This document shows, piece after piece, positions 35,069 to 44,370 of a DNA stretch of 64,000 bases. Positions within the stretch are counted from its first letter, which is position 1. Every line of letters begins with the position of its first letter. The DNA is from Corynebacterium sp. TAE3-ERU16. Its GTDB lineage: Bacteria; Actinomycetota; Actinomycetes; Mycobacteriales; Mycobacteriaceae. Location of the stretch: contig NZ_JAHUTN010000004.1 of NCBI RefSeq assembly GCF_019209935.1, forward strand, positions 186,001-250,000, read 5' to 3'. Made by a program: the position numbers and the translations under genes. The notes below the pieces were generated by a model. The model was not told the origin of the DNA and searched no databases. It saw only the letters and a list, made by a program, of their open reading frames with translations.

Positions 35069-36610
35069 GTGGCACCGGATCCGTTGACCGGTGCCGGTCC
35101 CCGGGGAGCGGCGATCCGTGCGACCGGTTTCGGCTGGCGGCACGCCGGGCGTCTGCACCCCACCATCTCCGATCTCGACCTGGACATCGAACCGGGCCGG
35201 CGCATCCTCCTGCTCGGGGAGTCCGGCTCCGGGAAGTCCACCCTCCTCGCCGCGATCGCCGGGGTGCTCGGCGGCGACGACGAGGGGGACCGGCAGGGCA
35301 CGCTCCTCGTCGACGGACACCCGCCCGAGCAGGCCCGCGGTGTCGTGGGAATGGTCCTGCAGGACCCCGACTCCCAGGTCATCTCCTCCCGGGTGGGAGA
35401 CGACGTCGCCTTCGGATGTGAGAACCTGGGCGTCGAACGCGAGGAGATCTGGCGTCGGGTAGCCCGCGCGCTGGAGCTGGTCGGCCTCGATCTCCCCCTG
35501 GATCACCCCACCGCGGAACTGTCCGGAGGCCAGAAACAACGCCTCGCCCTCGCCGGCGTCATCGCCATGGGGGCGCGCCTGATCCTGCTCGACGAGCCCA
35601 CCGCGAACCTCGACCCGGACGGCGTCGCCGAGGTCCGGGACGCCGTCGACCGTGTCGTGCGGGAGACGGGAGCCACCCTCATCGTCGTCGAGCACCGGGT
35701 GGAGATCTGGTCCGGCGTCGTCGACCACGCACTCGTCCTCGGCACCGCCGACCGCGGTCTGATCGCAGCCGGACCCCTCGACGACGTGATCGCCGCCGAG
35801 GGGGCCCGACTGGCCGACAACGGGGTCTGGGTCCCCGGAATACCGCTGGATCTCCCACCCGCGGAGACGTCGGAAGGCGTTGCCCCCGTCCCCGCGCTCG
35901 ATGCGGTGGACCTCACCGTCGGGTGGGAGGGGGGACGGGCCGTGGGGCCACCCCACAACCTGATCCTCCCGGAAGGTCGATCCACGGTGATCACCGGACC
36001 GAACGGCGCCGGAAAGTCGACCCTGGCGCTCACACTGGCGGGTCTGCTCGACCCCCTCGGCGGGTCCGTCCACGCCGGCGAGCGCGTTGCCTCGGGGTTG
36101 TCGGGTGGGCCGCACTCCTGGTCGTCCCGCGACCTGGCCACCAGGATCGGGTTCGTGTTCCAGGATCCGGAGCACCAGTTCGTCGCCCGGACGGTCCGAT
36201 CGGAACTGCTGATCGGCCCGGCCGTCACCGCAGGCGGGCGCGGTCGCCTCGGCCTGTGGCGACGGCTCACCGGTCACACACCCGCGGACGCGGTCACCGC
36301 CGCCGACAGGGAGCGGGTGGACGAACTCCTCGCCCGTCTGCGCCTCGACCATCTCGCGGAGGCGAATCCCTTCTCCCTCTCCGGGGGACAGAAACGTCGG
36401 TTGAGCGTGGCCACCGCGCTCGTCACCACCCCGTCGGTCCTCATCCTCGACGAACCGACCTTCGGGCAGGACCGTCGGACGTTCACCGAGCTGGTGCTGC
36501 TGCTGCGCGGGCTCGTCGATTCCGGTGTGACGCTGGCGTCGATCACCCACGACGATCTGTTCGCGGGTGCTCTCGGGGACCACAGGATAGAGGTGGGGAA
36601 GCATGCCTGA
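35069..36610 (+). CDS. ykoD: ECF transporter ATP-binding protein YkoD, two ABC domains
   Basis: 513 residues from GTG. ABC domain 1 has Walker A GESGSGKST (about 50-58), signature LSGGQKQR and Walker B LILLDEPTANLDPDG. ABC domain 2 has GPNGAGKST (about 310), signature LSGGQKRR and LILDEPTFGQD. The tandem ABC protein supplies both ATPase sites for the ECF module, driving uptake of the thiamine precursor with YkoE and YkoC. It overlaps ykoC by 8 bases. Confidence 0.93.
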   Translation: MAPDPLTGAGPRGAAIRATGFGWRHAGRLHPTISDLDLDIEPGRRILLLGESGSGKSTLLAAIAGVLGGDDEGDRQGTLLVDGHPPEQARGVVGMVLQDPDSQVISSRVGDDVAFGCENLGVEREEIWRRVARALELVGLDLPLDHPTAELSGGQKQRLALAGVIAMGARLILLDEPTANLDPDGVAEVRDAVDRVVRETGATLIVVEHRVEIWSGVVDHALVLGTADRGLIAAGPLDDVIAAEGARLADNGVWVPGIPLDLPPAETSEGVAPVPALDAVDLTVGWEGGRAVGPPHNLILPEGRSTVITGPNGAGKSTLALTLAGLLDPLGGSVHAGERVASGLSGGPHSWSSRDLATRIGFVFQDPEHQFVARTVRSELLIGPAVTAGGRGRLGLWRRLTGHTPADAVTAADRERVDELLARLRLDHLAEANPFSLSGGQKRRLSVATALVTTPSVLILDEPTFGQDRRTFTELVLLLRGLVDSGVTLASITHDDLFAGALGDHRIEVGKHA

Positions 36611-37361
36611 TCTGCTCGCACGCACCAATCCGGTCGCCCGGATCGCCGGCCTCGCCCTTCTGACCACGCCGTTGCTGCTGTCGATCGACGTCGTGTCCGC
36701 AGCCTGCTGCCTCGGAGCCATCCTCATCGCGCTTCCGTTCACCGGGACGGAGATCCGGCGGCTGCCGATCCGTGCGTGGCCGCTGTTCCTGGCCGCTCCG
36801 CTGTCGGGGATCTCGATGGTCCTGTACGGCCGACCGGAGGGTACCGAGTACATCTCCTACGGCTGGATCCACGTGACGGACAATTCGATTCAGCTCGCGC
36901 TGGCGATCATGGTCCGCATCTTCGCCATCGGCCTGCCCGCCATCGTGATGATCGGGAGGACGGACCCGACGGATCTCGGGGACAGTCTCGCGCAGATCTG
37001 GCACCTGCCGGCGAAGTTCGTCATCGGCACTGTCGCCGGAGTGCGTCTGGCAACCCTGTTCAGACGCGACTGGCAGGCGATGGGGAGAGCCCGGCGGTCC
37101 CGTGGGCTGGCCGACGACGGCCGCATCGTCCGTGGTGTCACCATGCTCTTCGGTCTCCTCGTCCTGGCACTGCGTCGCGGAGCGAAGCTGGCCACCGCCA
37201 TGGAGGCCCGCGCGTTCGGAGCGGAGATCACCCGCACCTGGGCGAGACCCACCCGGCTGCATCCGCGTGACTGGGTTCTGATGGGGGGCTGTCTCGCGGT
37301 CTCCCTGCTGTCGCTCGGCGTCGCGGTCGCCACCGGTGACTTCCGGTTCCTGGGGGTGTGA
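36603..37361 (+). CDS. ykoC: ECF transporter transmembrane component YkoC
   Basis: 252 residues. Several membrane segments, and coupling helices with the Ala-Arg-Gly-type motifs (MGRARRSRGL at about 161 and ATAMEARAFG at about 200) that dock onto the ATPase. This is the T component of the ykoEDC system. The stop codon overlaps the next start. Confidence 0.9.
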   Translation: MPDLLARTNPVARIAGLALLTTPLLLSIDVVSAACCLGAILIALPFTGTEIRRLPIRAWPLFLAAPLSGISMVLYGRPEGTEYISYGWIHVTDNSIQLALAIMVRIFAIGLPAIVMIGRTDPTDLGDSLAQIWHLPAKFVIGTVAGVRLATLFRRDWQAMGRARRSRGLADDGRIVRGVTMLFGLLVLALRRGAKLATAMEARAFGAEITRTWARPTRLHPRDWVLMGGCLAVSLLSLGVAVATGDFRFLGV

Positions 37362-37906
37362 TGGACGGGGTCGTGTCGTTCGATGCCGCGGTGGATCTGC
37401 TCGCAGGCGTCTGCGCCCGGGGTACCCGCACGATACTCATCGGCGGACGGTCGGGCTCCGGTAAGACCACGCTCGCACGGGCGGTGGCGGAGCGGACCGG
37501 ACACAAGGTGGTGCACCTCGACGATTTCTATCCCGGTTGGGGTGGACTGGCCGAGGGGAGCCGCATGGTCGCCCGCGATGTGCTCGCACCGGTGGATCCC
37601 GGCTACACCCGCTGGGACTGGGGGAACGACCGTCCCGGTGGGTGGGTGCCCCTGGATCCCGGGGAGGTGCTCATCGTCGAGGGGGTTGGAACGCTGACCC
37701 CGGAGAATCTCCGGGCCGCGAGACGACGTGGTACCTGTGTCACCGTCCGCGTTGAACTCGATCAGGAGACGCGTCGGGCCCGCGCCCTGGCCCGGGACCC
37801 GGGATTCGGTGACTGGTGGGAGTACTGGGCTCTCTCGGAGGAACGGCATGCCGCGGACGCGGCCAACGTTCTGTCCGACGTCGATCTCGTCGTGGCCGGT
37901 GGATAG
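37361..37906 (+). CDS. P-loop kinase, uridine-kinase-like
   Basis: 181 residues from the ATG at 37361 (a GTG three bases earlier is possible). Walker A GGRSGSGKTTLA is at about residue 28, followed by VVHLDDFYPGW and LIVEGVGTL, the order found in uridine kinase-like P-loop proteins. The phosphate acceptor is unknown. Coupled to ykoC by a TGATG overlap, so it is part of the riboswitch-controlled operon and could act on a precursor brought in by it (inference). Confidence 0.75.
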   Translation: MDGVVSFDAAVDLLAGVCARGTRTILIGGRSGSGKTTLARAVAERTGHKVVHLDDFYPGWGGLAEGSRMVARDVLAPVDPGYTRWDWGNDRPGGWVPLDPGEVLIVEGVGTLTPENLRAARRRGTCVTVRVELDQETRRARALARDPGFGDWWEYWALSEERHAADAANVLSDVDLVVAGG

Positions 37907-37917
37907 GATCATCCACC

Positions 37918-38322
37918 ATGACAGTCATCCGGATCGCAGCCGTCGTTCTCCGCAACTCCGACGGGGAGGTTCTCAGTGTGCGCAAGCGGGGTACAGACGC
38001 GTTCATGATGCCGGGTGGGAAACTCGAACCGGGTGAGACGGGCCGCGGGGCCGCGGTCCGTGAGATCTCGGAGGAACTCGGTCTCGACCTGGAACCCGGG
38101 GCTCTCACGTTTCTCGGTCGCTTCAGCGCACGGGCCGCGAACGAGGCCGGGTGCAGCGTCGACTGCGACGTATTCATTCACCACGACCCCCTGCACCGTG
38201 TCCCGGCCGTCCGGGCGGAGATCGCCGAGGCGCGCTTCTTCCCGGTAGGGTCGACGGCCCCCTCGTTGGCCCCGCTCAGTCGTGAGGTGGTGTTCCCGGT
38301 CCTGGCCGACATTTCCCGTTGA
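37918..38322 (+). CDS. Nudix hydrolase
   Basis: 134 residues from the ATG at 37918. The Nudix box is complete: GGKLEPGETGRGAAVREI continues SEELGL at about residues 40-63. It would hydrolyse a nucleoside-diphosphate-linked substrate with Mg2+. It is 11 bases after the kinase and probably ends the thiamine-transport operon. Specificity unknown. Confidence 0.88.
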   Translation: MTVIRIAAVVLRNSDGEVLSVRKRGTDAFMMPGGKLEPGETGRGAAVREISEELGLDLEPGALTFLGRFSARAANEAGCSVDCDVFIHHDPLHRVPAVRAEIAEARFFPVGSTAPSLAPLSREVVFPVLADISR

Positions 38323-38618
38323 ACCGGGGGATTGGGTGTCCTGTCAGGCTCGACTCATCTGTCATTCATCGTCTGTATGCTAACGATTCAATAACGGACC
38401 CGTGTGCTGAATCGGTTGAGCAGTGATGAAGGTGCAGGTCCGGACCGTCGGCCGTGCGGGTGGGGCCTGTGGTATCGGATCGCCGATGTGACAGGGGTGG
38501 GTGGGCGCTCGATAATTGAGGTGGGTCACAGTTAAGATGACCCACAGTGAAACTGGCAGTTGACAACGAGACAGTGCAACTGTCGGGTTCCCGTTCACCC
38601 ATACTGGAGGTCCCACGC
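38323..38618 (+). promoter_or_regulatory. Peptide-transporter promoter region with operator-like repeats
   Basis: A perfect inverted repeat GTGGGTCA-N9-TGACCCAC (38521-38545) encloses a good -10 box TAAGAT (38533-38538), so a bound protein would cover the promoter. A second inverted repeat CAGTTG ... CAACTG (38557-38582) follows in the leader and includes TTGACA. No regulator is encoded next door. Confidence 0.6.
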
Positions 38619-40205
38619 ATGACTCTGAAGAAGACAATCGCCGCGATGACCGCGGCCGCACTCGCCGTATCCGTGTCCGCCTGCTCATCCGACTCCGAGG
38701 GGGGCAGTGGTTCAGGTGGAGGCAACTATGTCACGGCCTGGGGCTCCGAGCCACAGAACCCGCTGGTCCCGCAGAACACCAACGAGACCGGTGGCGGTCG
38801 CGTCGTCGAGAACCTCTTCGCCGGCCTCGTCTACTACGACGGCGACGGCAAGGCCCACAACGATCTCGCTGAATCCATCACGCCGGAGGATGGAAACAAG
38901 AAGTTCGTCATCAAGATCAAGGAAGGCGAGACCTTCTCCGACGGGTCCCCGGTCAAGGCGAAGAACTTCGTCGACGCATGGAACTACGCCGTTGAGAATG
39001 AGACCCTGTCCAGCCACTTCTTCGAGCCCATCGAGGGCTTCGAGGAGGGTAAGTCACTGACCGGTCTCGAGGTCAACGACGACCACACCTTCACCGTCAC
39101 CCTGACGCAGCCCGAGGCCGACTTCCCGCTGCGCCTCGGGTACTACGCGTTCTGCCCGCTGCCCGACGCCGCGTTCGACGACATGGACGCCTTCGGCCAG
39201 GAGCCCATCGGCAACGGGCCCTACAAGGTCGCCGAGTGGGCGCACAACAAGTCCCTGACGATGGTCCCGAACGAGAACTACGACGGTGGCCGCAAACCGC
39301 AGAATGACGGTATCGAGTTCGTGTTCTACCCGAAACCGGACTCCGCGTATGCCGCGCTTCTGGACGGAAACCTCGACGTCCTCGACACGATCCCGGACTC
39401 GGCCTTCACCAAGTACAAGGACGAACTCGACGGACGCTGGGTCAACGAGCCCGCCGCGATCTTCCAGTCCTTCACCATCCCGGAGAAGCTCGAGCACTTC
39501 AACGGTGAAGAGGGACGGCTGCGCCGTGAGGCGCTCTCCATGTCCATCAACCGTGATGAGATCACCGACAAGATCTTCGACGGCACACGTTCCCCCGCGA
39601 CCGATTTCTCATCCCCCGTCATCGACGGCCACAGTGACTCCCTGAAGGGGGCAGACGTTCTCGAGTACAACCCGGAGAAGGCCAAGGAACTGTGGCGGAA
39701 GGCCGATGAGATCTCCCCGTGGACCGGCCAGTTCACCATCTCCTACAACGCCGATGGCGGACACCAGGCCTGGGTCGACGCAGTGGCGAACTCCATCAAG
39801 AACACCCTCGACATCGATGCGGTGGGCAACCCCTACCCGGACTTCAAGTCCCTGCGTGACGACGTGACCAACCGCACCATCTCCGGTGCCTTCCGTACCG
39901 GCTGGCAGGCCGACTACCCCTCCGTGGGTAACTTCCTCGCCCCGGTCTACGGCACCGGCGCCGGTTCCAACGACGGTGACTACTCGTCGAAGGACTTCGA
40001 CGGCAAGCTGAACCAGGCGGCCGGCGCGTCCAGTGTCGATGACGCCACGAAGCTCTACAACGAGGCGCAGGAGATCCTGCTGCAGGATCTCCCCGTGATC
40101 CCGCTGTGGTACCAGAACGTCACGGCCGGCTGGTCCTCGGCGGTCGAGAACGTCCAGTTCGGCTGGAACTCGCTGCCGATCTACTACGAGATCACCAAGG
40201 AGTGA
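38619..40205 (+). CDS. Peptide ABC transporter substrate-binding lipoprotein
   Basis: 528 residues from the ATG at 38619, which has TGGAGG 8 bases upstream. The signal peptide ends in lipobox VSAC at about residue 23. The mature protein is an SBP_bac_5 (OppA/DppA) protein with VVENLFAGLVYYDGDG, TFSDGSPVKAKNFVDAW and RREALSMSINRDEI. It binds peptides outside the membrane and delivers them to the permease encoded downstream. Length is typical. Confidence 0.92.
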   Translation: MTLKKTIAAMTAAALAVSVSACSSDSEGGSGSGGGNYVTAWGSEPQNPLVPQNTNETGGGRVVENLFAGLVYYDGDGKAHNDLAESITPEDGNKKFVIKIKEGETFSDGSPVKAKNFVDAWNYAVENETLSSHFFEPIEGFEEGKSLTGLEVNDDHTFTVTLTQPEADFPLRLGYYAFCPLPDAAFDDMDAFGQEPIGNGPYKVAEWAHNKSLTMVPNENYDGGRKPQNDGIEFVFYPKPDSAYAALLDGNLDVLDTIPDSAFTKYKDELDGRWVNEPAAIFQSFTIPEKLEHFNGEEGRLRREALSMSINRDEITDKIFDGTRSPATDFSSPVIDGHSDSLKGADVLEYNPEKAKELWRKADEISPWTGQFTISYNADGGHQAWVDAVANSIKNTLDIDAVGNPYPDFKSLRDDVTNRTISGAFRTGWQADYPSVGNFLAPVYGTGAGSNDGDYSSKDFDGKLNQAAGASSVDDATKLYNEAQEILLQDLPVIPLWYQNVTAGWSSAVENVQFGWNSLPIYYEITKE

Positions 40206-40210
40206 TCGAC

Positions 40211-40232
40211 GGTACCGGGATGCCCCGGTACC
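40211..40232 (+). terminator. Intercistronic hairpin 1 after the binding-protein gene
   Basis: GGTACCGGG / CCCGGTACC, a 9-bp stem with loop ATGC, six bases after the stop codon. No T-run. Confidence 0.5.
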
Positions 40233-40328
40233 ACAGACTCCTCACCGACCGTGGATCTCATCCGGTCGGTACGGGCCGCGGTGGCCCGATCGCCGGATGA
40301 GTCCCGTTCCCAGGTGAGCTGGGTTCAC

Positions 40329-40370
40329 GCCAGGCCCCGGGTCCCCGTTTTCGGCGACCCGGGGCCTGGC
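40329..40370 (+). terminator. Intercistronic hairpin 2, strong stem
   Basis: A perfect 15-bp stem (arms 40329-40343 and 40356-40370) with a 12-base loop containing GTTTT. It lies 68 bases before the permease start. It may partly terminate transcription or protect the upstream mRNA so that binding protein is made in excess of permease. Confidence 0.6.
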
Positions 40371-40438
40371 ACGGTAACCCGGTACCTTCCGGGGCCGGGC
40401 ATGTTCCGCCCCCAACTCCCTCGACAGAAGGAACCCCC

Positions 40439-41365
40439 ATGCTGCGTTACGTAGGGCGCCGTCTGCTCCAGATGATTCCGGTCTTCTTCGGTGCGACATT
40501 CCTCATCTATGCGCTCGTATTCCTCATGCCCGGTGACCCGGTCCAGGCGCTCGGCGGTGACCGCGGACTGACCGAGGCCACCGCCGAGCGGATCCGGGCC
40601 GAATACAATCTGGACAAGCCGTTCATCATCCAGTACCTGCTGTACCTGAAGGGGATCCTGTCCCTTGATTTCGGCACCACCTTCTCCGGCCAACCCGTCA
40701 GCTCCGTCATGGCCACCGCTTTCCCGGTGACCATCAAGCTCGCTGTGATGGCGCTGATCTTCGAGGCCGTCATCGGTGTCGGATTCGGTTTCATCGCCGG
40801 TATCCGTCGTGGCGGCATCTTCGACTCGACCGTGCTGGTCGTCTCCCTCATCGTCATCGCCGTCCCCAGCTTCGTCATCGGCTTCGTCTTCCAGTACGTC
40901 GTCGGGGTGAAGTTCAACCTGCTCCCGTCCACCGTCGGGCCGCATGACTCGGTCAAGAACCTGCTCATGCCAGCAGCCGTGCTCGGTGCCGTCTCCCTGG
41001 CGTATGTGCTCCGGTTGACCCGTCAGTCCGTCTCCGAGAATCTCACCGCCGATTACGTGCGCACGGCGCGCGCCAAGGGCCTGAGCAACAATTCCGTCAT
41101 GCTCCGTCACGTGATGCGGAACTCGATGATCCCGGTGACCACGTTCCTCGGTGCCGACCTCGGTGCGCTCATGGGGGGAGCGATCGTCACTGAGGGAATC
41201 TTCGGCATCAACGGTGTCGGTGGCACCATGTTCAACGCCATCCTGAAGGGCGAACCGACCACGGTGGTCAGTTTCACGACCGTCCTGGTCATCGTCTACA
41301 TCGTCGCGAACCTTCTCGTGGACCTGTTCTACGCCGTACTCGATCCGAGGATCCGCTATGCATGA
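40439..41365 (+). CDS. Peptide ABC transporter permease, DppB/OppB type
   Basis: 308 residues, six membrane segments. N-terminal MLRYVGRRLLQMIPVFFGAT and FLMPGDPVQALGG are typical of DppB. The EAA-like loop with DYVRTARAKGLS at about residue 205 couples to the ATPase. Overlaps the second permease by 8 bases. Confidence 0.93.
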   Translation: MLRYVGRRLLQMIPVFFGATFLIYALVFLMPGDPVQALGGDRGLTEATAERIRAEYNLDKPFIIQYLLYLKGILSLDFGTTFSGQPVSSVMATAFPVTIKLAVMALIFEAVIGVGFGFIAGIRRGGIFDSTVLVVSLIVIAVPSFVIGFVFQYVVGVKFNLLPSTVGPHDSVKNLLMPAAVLGAVSLAYVLRLTRQSVSENLTADYVRTARAKGLSNNSVMLRHVMRNSMIPVTTFLGADLGALMGGAIVTEGIFGINGVGGTMFNAILKGEPTTVVSFTTVLVIVYIVANLLVDLFYAVLDPRIRYA

Positions 41366-42365
41366 CAACATCGACAAGCCACTGCCCAGCCCGGGCGTCG
41401 AGGATGCCGCGGGGACGTTCTTCCCCTCGAACCGGCGTGGTCAGGACCACTTCATCGCGGAGACCGACGAAACCGGCCTCGGCGCCGTCGACGCGGTGGC
41501 CGACGAATCCGCACCCACGAGCGTGTGGGGGGAATCCTGGCGGTATCTGCGTCGGCGCCCTCTGTTCTGGGTGTCCGCCACACTGATTCTCATCGCGGTG
41601 CTCCTGGCGGCCTTCCCGGGACTGTTCACCTCCACCGATCCCACCCTGTGCGAGTTGTCGAACTCCCTGGAGGGGCCACGGGGAGGGCATCCCTTCGGAT
41701 TCGACCGGCAGGGTTGCGACATCTTCGCCCGGACGATATACGGTGCCCGGGCGTCCGTGACCGTCGGTATCCTGACCACGGCACTCGTCGTGCTCATCGG
41801 CACTCTGATCGGTTCCGTCGCCGGATACGTCGGTGGCTGGATCGACGCCGTGCTCTCCCGGCTTACCGACACGTTCTTCGCCGTTCCGCTCGTCCTCGCC
41901 GCGATCGTCGTCATGCAGATGTTCAAGGAACAGCGGACCATCACCACCGTCGTACTCGTCCTGGGACTGTTCGGTTGGACCTCCATCGCCCGGATCACCC
42001 GGGGCGCGGTGATGAGCGTCAAGAACGAGGAGTACGTCACCGCCGCCCGTGCCGTCGGGGCGTCACCCACGAAGATCCTGACCAGCCACGTGCTGCCGAA
42101 CGCGGCAGCCCCGATCATCGTCTACGCCACAGTCGCCCTGGGCATGTTCATCGTCGCCGAGGCGACGCTGTCCTTCCTCGGTATCGGCCTCCCGACGACG
42201 ATCGTCAGCTGGGGTGGTGACATCTCGAAGGCCCAGAGTTCGTTGCGCACCCAGCCGATGGTGCTCTTCTACCCGGCCATGGCTCTTGCGCTGACCGTGC
42301 TGAGCTTCATCATGATGGGCGACGCCGTACGTGACGCCCTCGACCCGAAGGCGAGGAAGCGATGA
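41358..42365 (+). CDS. Peptide ABC transporter permease, DppC/OppC type
   Basis: 335 residues. An N-terminal extension of about 55 hydrophilic residues precedes the OppC core. After TM1 comes HPFGFDRQGCDIFARTIYGA, the DppC hallmark, and the EAA loop EEYVTAARAVGASP at about residue 222. Pairs with the DppB-type permease. Overlaps the ATPase gene by 4 bases (ATGA). Confidence 0.93.
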   Translation: MHDNIDKPLPSPGVEDAAGTFFPSNRRGQDHFIAETDETGLGAVDAVADESAPTSVWGESWRYLRRRPLFWVSATLILIAVLLAAFPGLFTSTDPTLCELSNSLEGPRGGHPFGFDRQGCDIFARTIYGARASVTVGILTTALVVLIGTLIGSVAGYVGGWIDAVLSRLTDTFFAVPLVLAAIVVMQMFKEQRTITTVVLVLGLFGWTSIARITRGAVMSVKNEEYVTAARAVGASPTKILTSHVLPNAAAPIIVYATVALGMFIVAEATLSFLGIGLPTTIVSWGGDISKAQSSLRTQPMVLFYPAMALALTVLSFIMMGDAVRDALDPKARKR

Positions 42366-44098
42366 ACGACCCAGTGAATCCCACCACCCCGGACGCCGAC
42401 GGCACCCGCCCCATGGGGCACCGTCACGGCGATGAACCGCTGCTCGAGCTCGAGGATCTCTGTGTCTCATTCACCACGTCGACCGGCACCGTCGAGGCGG
42501 TCCGAGACGTCAATCTGACGATCTACCCCGGTCAGTCGGTGGCCATCGTGGGTGAATCGGGTTCCGGGAAGTCCACCACCGCCATGGCGGTGATCGGCCT
42601 GCTCCCCGGGACGGGCAGGATCACCGGCGGACGGATCCTGTACAAGGGTGAGGACATCTCCACGCTCTCCTCCGGACAGATGGAGGCCTACCGTGGGTCC
42701 GAGATCGGGCTCGTCCCGCAGGACCCGATGAGCAACCTCAATCCGGTCTGGCGGATCGGTACCCAGATCAAGGAGTCGCTGAAGGCCAACAACATCGCCA
42801 CCGGAGCAGAGGCCGACAGGCGTGTCGCCGAGCTACTGGAGGAGGCCGGGCTGCCGGACGCGGAGCGTCGTGCGAAGCAGTACCCGCACGAGTTCTCGGG
42901 GGGTATGCGTCAGCGTGCCCTTATCGGAATGGGACTCGCAGCCCGACCGAATCTTCTCATCGCCGATGAGCCGACCTCCGCCCTCGACGTGACGGTGCAG
43001 AAGCAGATTCTCGATCATCTCGGCAAACTCGTCGATGAGCTCGGCAACGCCGTCCTGTTCATCACCCACGACCTCGGGCTCGCGGCCGAACGCGCGGAAC
43101 ATCTGGTGGTCATGCACCGCGGACGGGTCGTCGAGTCGGGCCCTTCACTCGACATCCTCCGCGATCCGAAGCACCCCTACACCCGGCGCCTGGTCAAGGC
43201 GGCGCCGTCACTGGCCAGCGCGCGGATCAGGTCCGCACAGGAACAGGGCATGGAGACCTCGGAGCTGCTGAATCACTCAACGGACGGGACCGTCGGTGAA
43301 GAGGTCATCCGGGTGGAGAACCTGACCAAGGTCTTCGACATCCGTGGCGCGAGGGGCGCGAAGAAGAAATTCAAGGCCGTCGACGACGTGACCTTCGGTC
43401 TCCGGAAGGGCACGACGCTCGCACTCGTCGGTGAGTCCGGATCGGGTAAGTCGACCGTCGCGAACATGGTGCTCAACCTTCTGGACCCCACCTCCGGGAA
43501 GGTCTACTACAAGGGAACGGACCTGTCGACTCTGAATCGTCGGGAACTGTTCGAGATGCGGCGCAAGCTGCAGGTCGTGTTCCAGAACCCGTACGGGTCG
43601 CTGGACCCCATGTATTCCATCTACCGGTGCATCGAGGAACCGCTGAAGGTGCACAAGGTCGGCAACCGGAAGGAACGCGAGAACCGGGTGGCCGAGCTGC
43701 TCGACATGGTCGCCATGCCACGGTCCACGATGCGCCGGTACACCAACGAACTCTCCGGTGGTCAGCGGCAGCGTATCGCCGTCGCCCGCGCACTCGCGCT
43801 CAACCCCGAGGTGATCGTCCTCGACGAGGCCGTGTCCGCGTTGGACGTGCTGGTGCAGAACCAGATCCTTCAACTTTTGGCGGATCTCCAGGCCGAACTG
43901 GATCTGAGCTATCTCTTCATCACCCACGACCTCGCGGTCGTCCGGCAGACCGCCGACGACATCGTGGTGATGAAGGAGGGGCAGGTCGTCGAGTCCGGCA
44001 CCGCCGACGAAATCTTCGCCGGCGCGAAGGAGGCCTACACCCGGGATCTCATCGACTCGGTGCCCGGTCTCGGGATCGAACTCGGGGCGACCATCTAG
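42362..44098 (+). CDS. Peptide ABC transporter ATP-binding protein, DppD-DppF fusion
   Basis: 578 residues with two complete oligopeptide-type ABC domains. Domain 1 has Walker A GESGSGKSTTA at about residue 65, signature FSGGMRQRA and Walker B LLIADEPTSALD. Domain 2 has GESGSGKSTVA at about 360, signature LSGGQRQRI and VIVLDEAVSALD (Ala for the usual Pro-Thr pair in part). It energises peptide import. Its last 155 bases and terminator are repeated 2580 bases downstream. Confidence 0.93.
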   Translation: MNDPVNPTTPDADGTRPMGHRHGDEPLLELEDLCVSFTTSTGTVEAVRDVNLTIYPGQSVAIVGESGSGKSTTAMAVIGLLPGTGRITGGRILYKGEDISTLSSGQMEAYRGSEIGLVPQDPMSNLNPVWRIGTQIKESLKANNIATGAEADRRVAELLEEAGLPDAERRAKQYPHEFSGGMRQRALIGMGLAARPNLLIADEPTSALDVTVQKQILDHLGKLVDELGNAVLFITHDLGLAAERAEHLVVMHRGRVVESGPSLDILRDPKHPYTRRLVKAAPSLASARIRSAQEQGMETSELLNHSTDGTVGEEVIRVENLTKVFDIRGARGAKKKFKAVDDVTFGLRKGTTLALVGESGSGKSTVANMVLNLLDPTSGKVYYKGTDLSTLNRRELFEMRRKLQVVFQNPYGSLDPMYSIYRCIEEPLKVHKVGNRKERENRVAELLDMVAMPRSTMRRYTNELSGGQRQRIAVARALALNPEVIVLDEAVSALDVLVQNQILQLLADLQAELDLSYLFITHDLAVVRQTADDIVVMKEGQVVESGTADEIFAGAKEAYTRDLIDSVPGLGIELGATI

Positions 44099-44160
44099 AC
44101 GAGTTCGTTCCGCACGAAAGGCCCGGCCCCACGATGAGAATCGGGGGTCGGGCCTTTTCC
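43942..44160 (+). repeat. Direct repeat, copy 1 (end of peptide ATPase gene plus terminator)
   Basis: This stretch matches 46522-46740 at a constant offset of 2580 bases, without visible insertions or deletions but with many substitutions. It covers the last about 50 codons of the ATPase gene, its stop codon and the terminator. Confidence 0.85.
44117..44158 (+). terminator. Terminator of the peptide transporter operon
   Basis: AAAGGCCCGGCCCC and GGGGGTCGGGCCTTTT pair around a 12-base loop, ending in TTTT. It lies 18 bases after the stop codon of the ATPase gene. Confidence 0.88.
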
Positions 44161-44185
44161 GGTCGGTGAATCGGTTCCGGGTATC

Positions 44186-44370
44186 GGGAGGATCCGACCG
44201 GCTGTATACCGTGAATAACTCGGAGTAGGTGAGCAGGATGATGGCGAGAGCGAGGGATCCGGGCATGTCGCCGCCGGATGCTTCGCTCACGGTATTCGAC
44301 GAGCAGCTCCCTCCGACTTCGAGGGTCTGCGTTGTCGTTGCCCCAGCCTGCGCCGGCGGAACATCCTCGC
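44186..44370 (-). pseudogene. Fused remnants of protease 3' end and formate/nitrite transporter
   Basis: On the minus strand, PVGSS near 44190 matches the last residues of the protease at 46776. Immediately next to it, DMPGSLALAII and LLTYSELFT (44206-44280) match SEMLGSLAFAIGLVIILLAHSELFT-type sequence of the FNT gene at 47745, and similarity at DNA level continues to about 44370. So this is a deletion derivative in which most of the protease and FNT genes is gone. Frames are broken. Confidence 0.65.

Noticed and set aside
34289..36853. 854-codon open frame antisense to ykoE-ykoD
   Set aside because: No domain, composition typical of an antisense frame, and it runs across a riboswitch and three supported genes.
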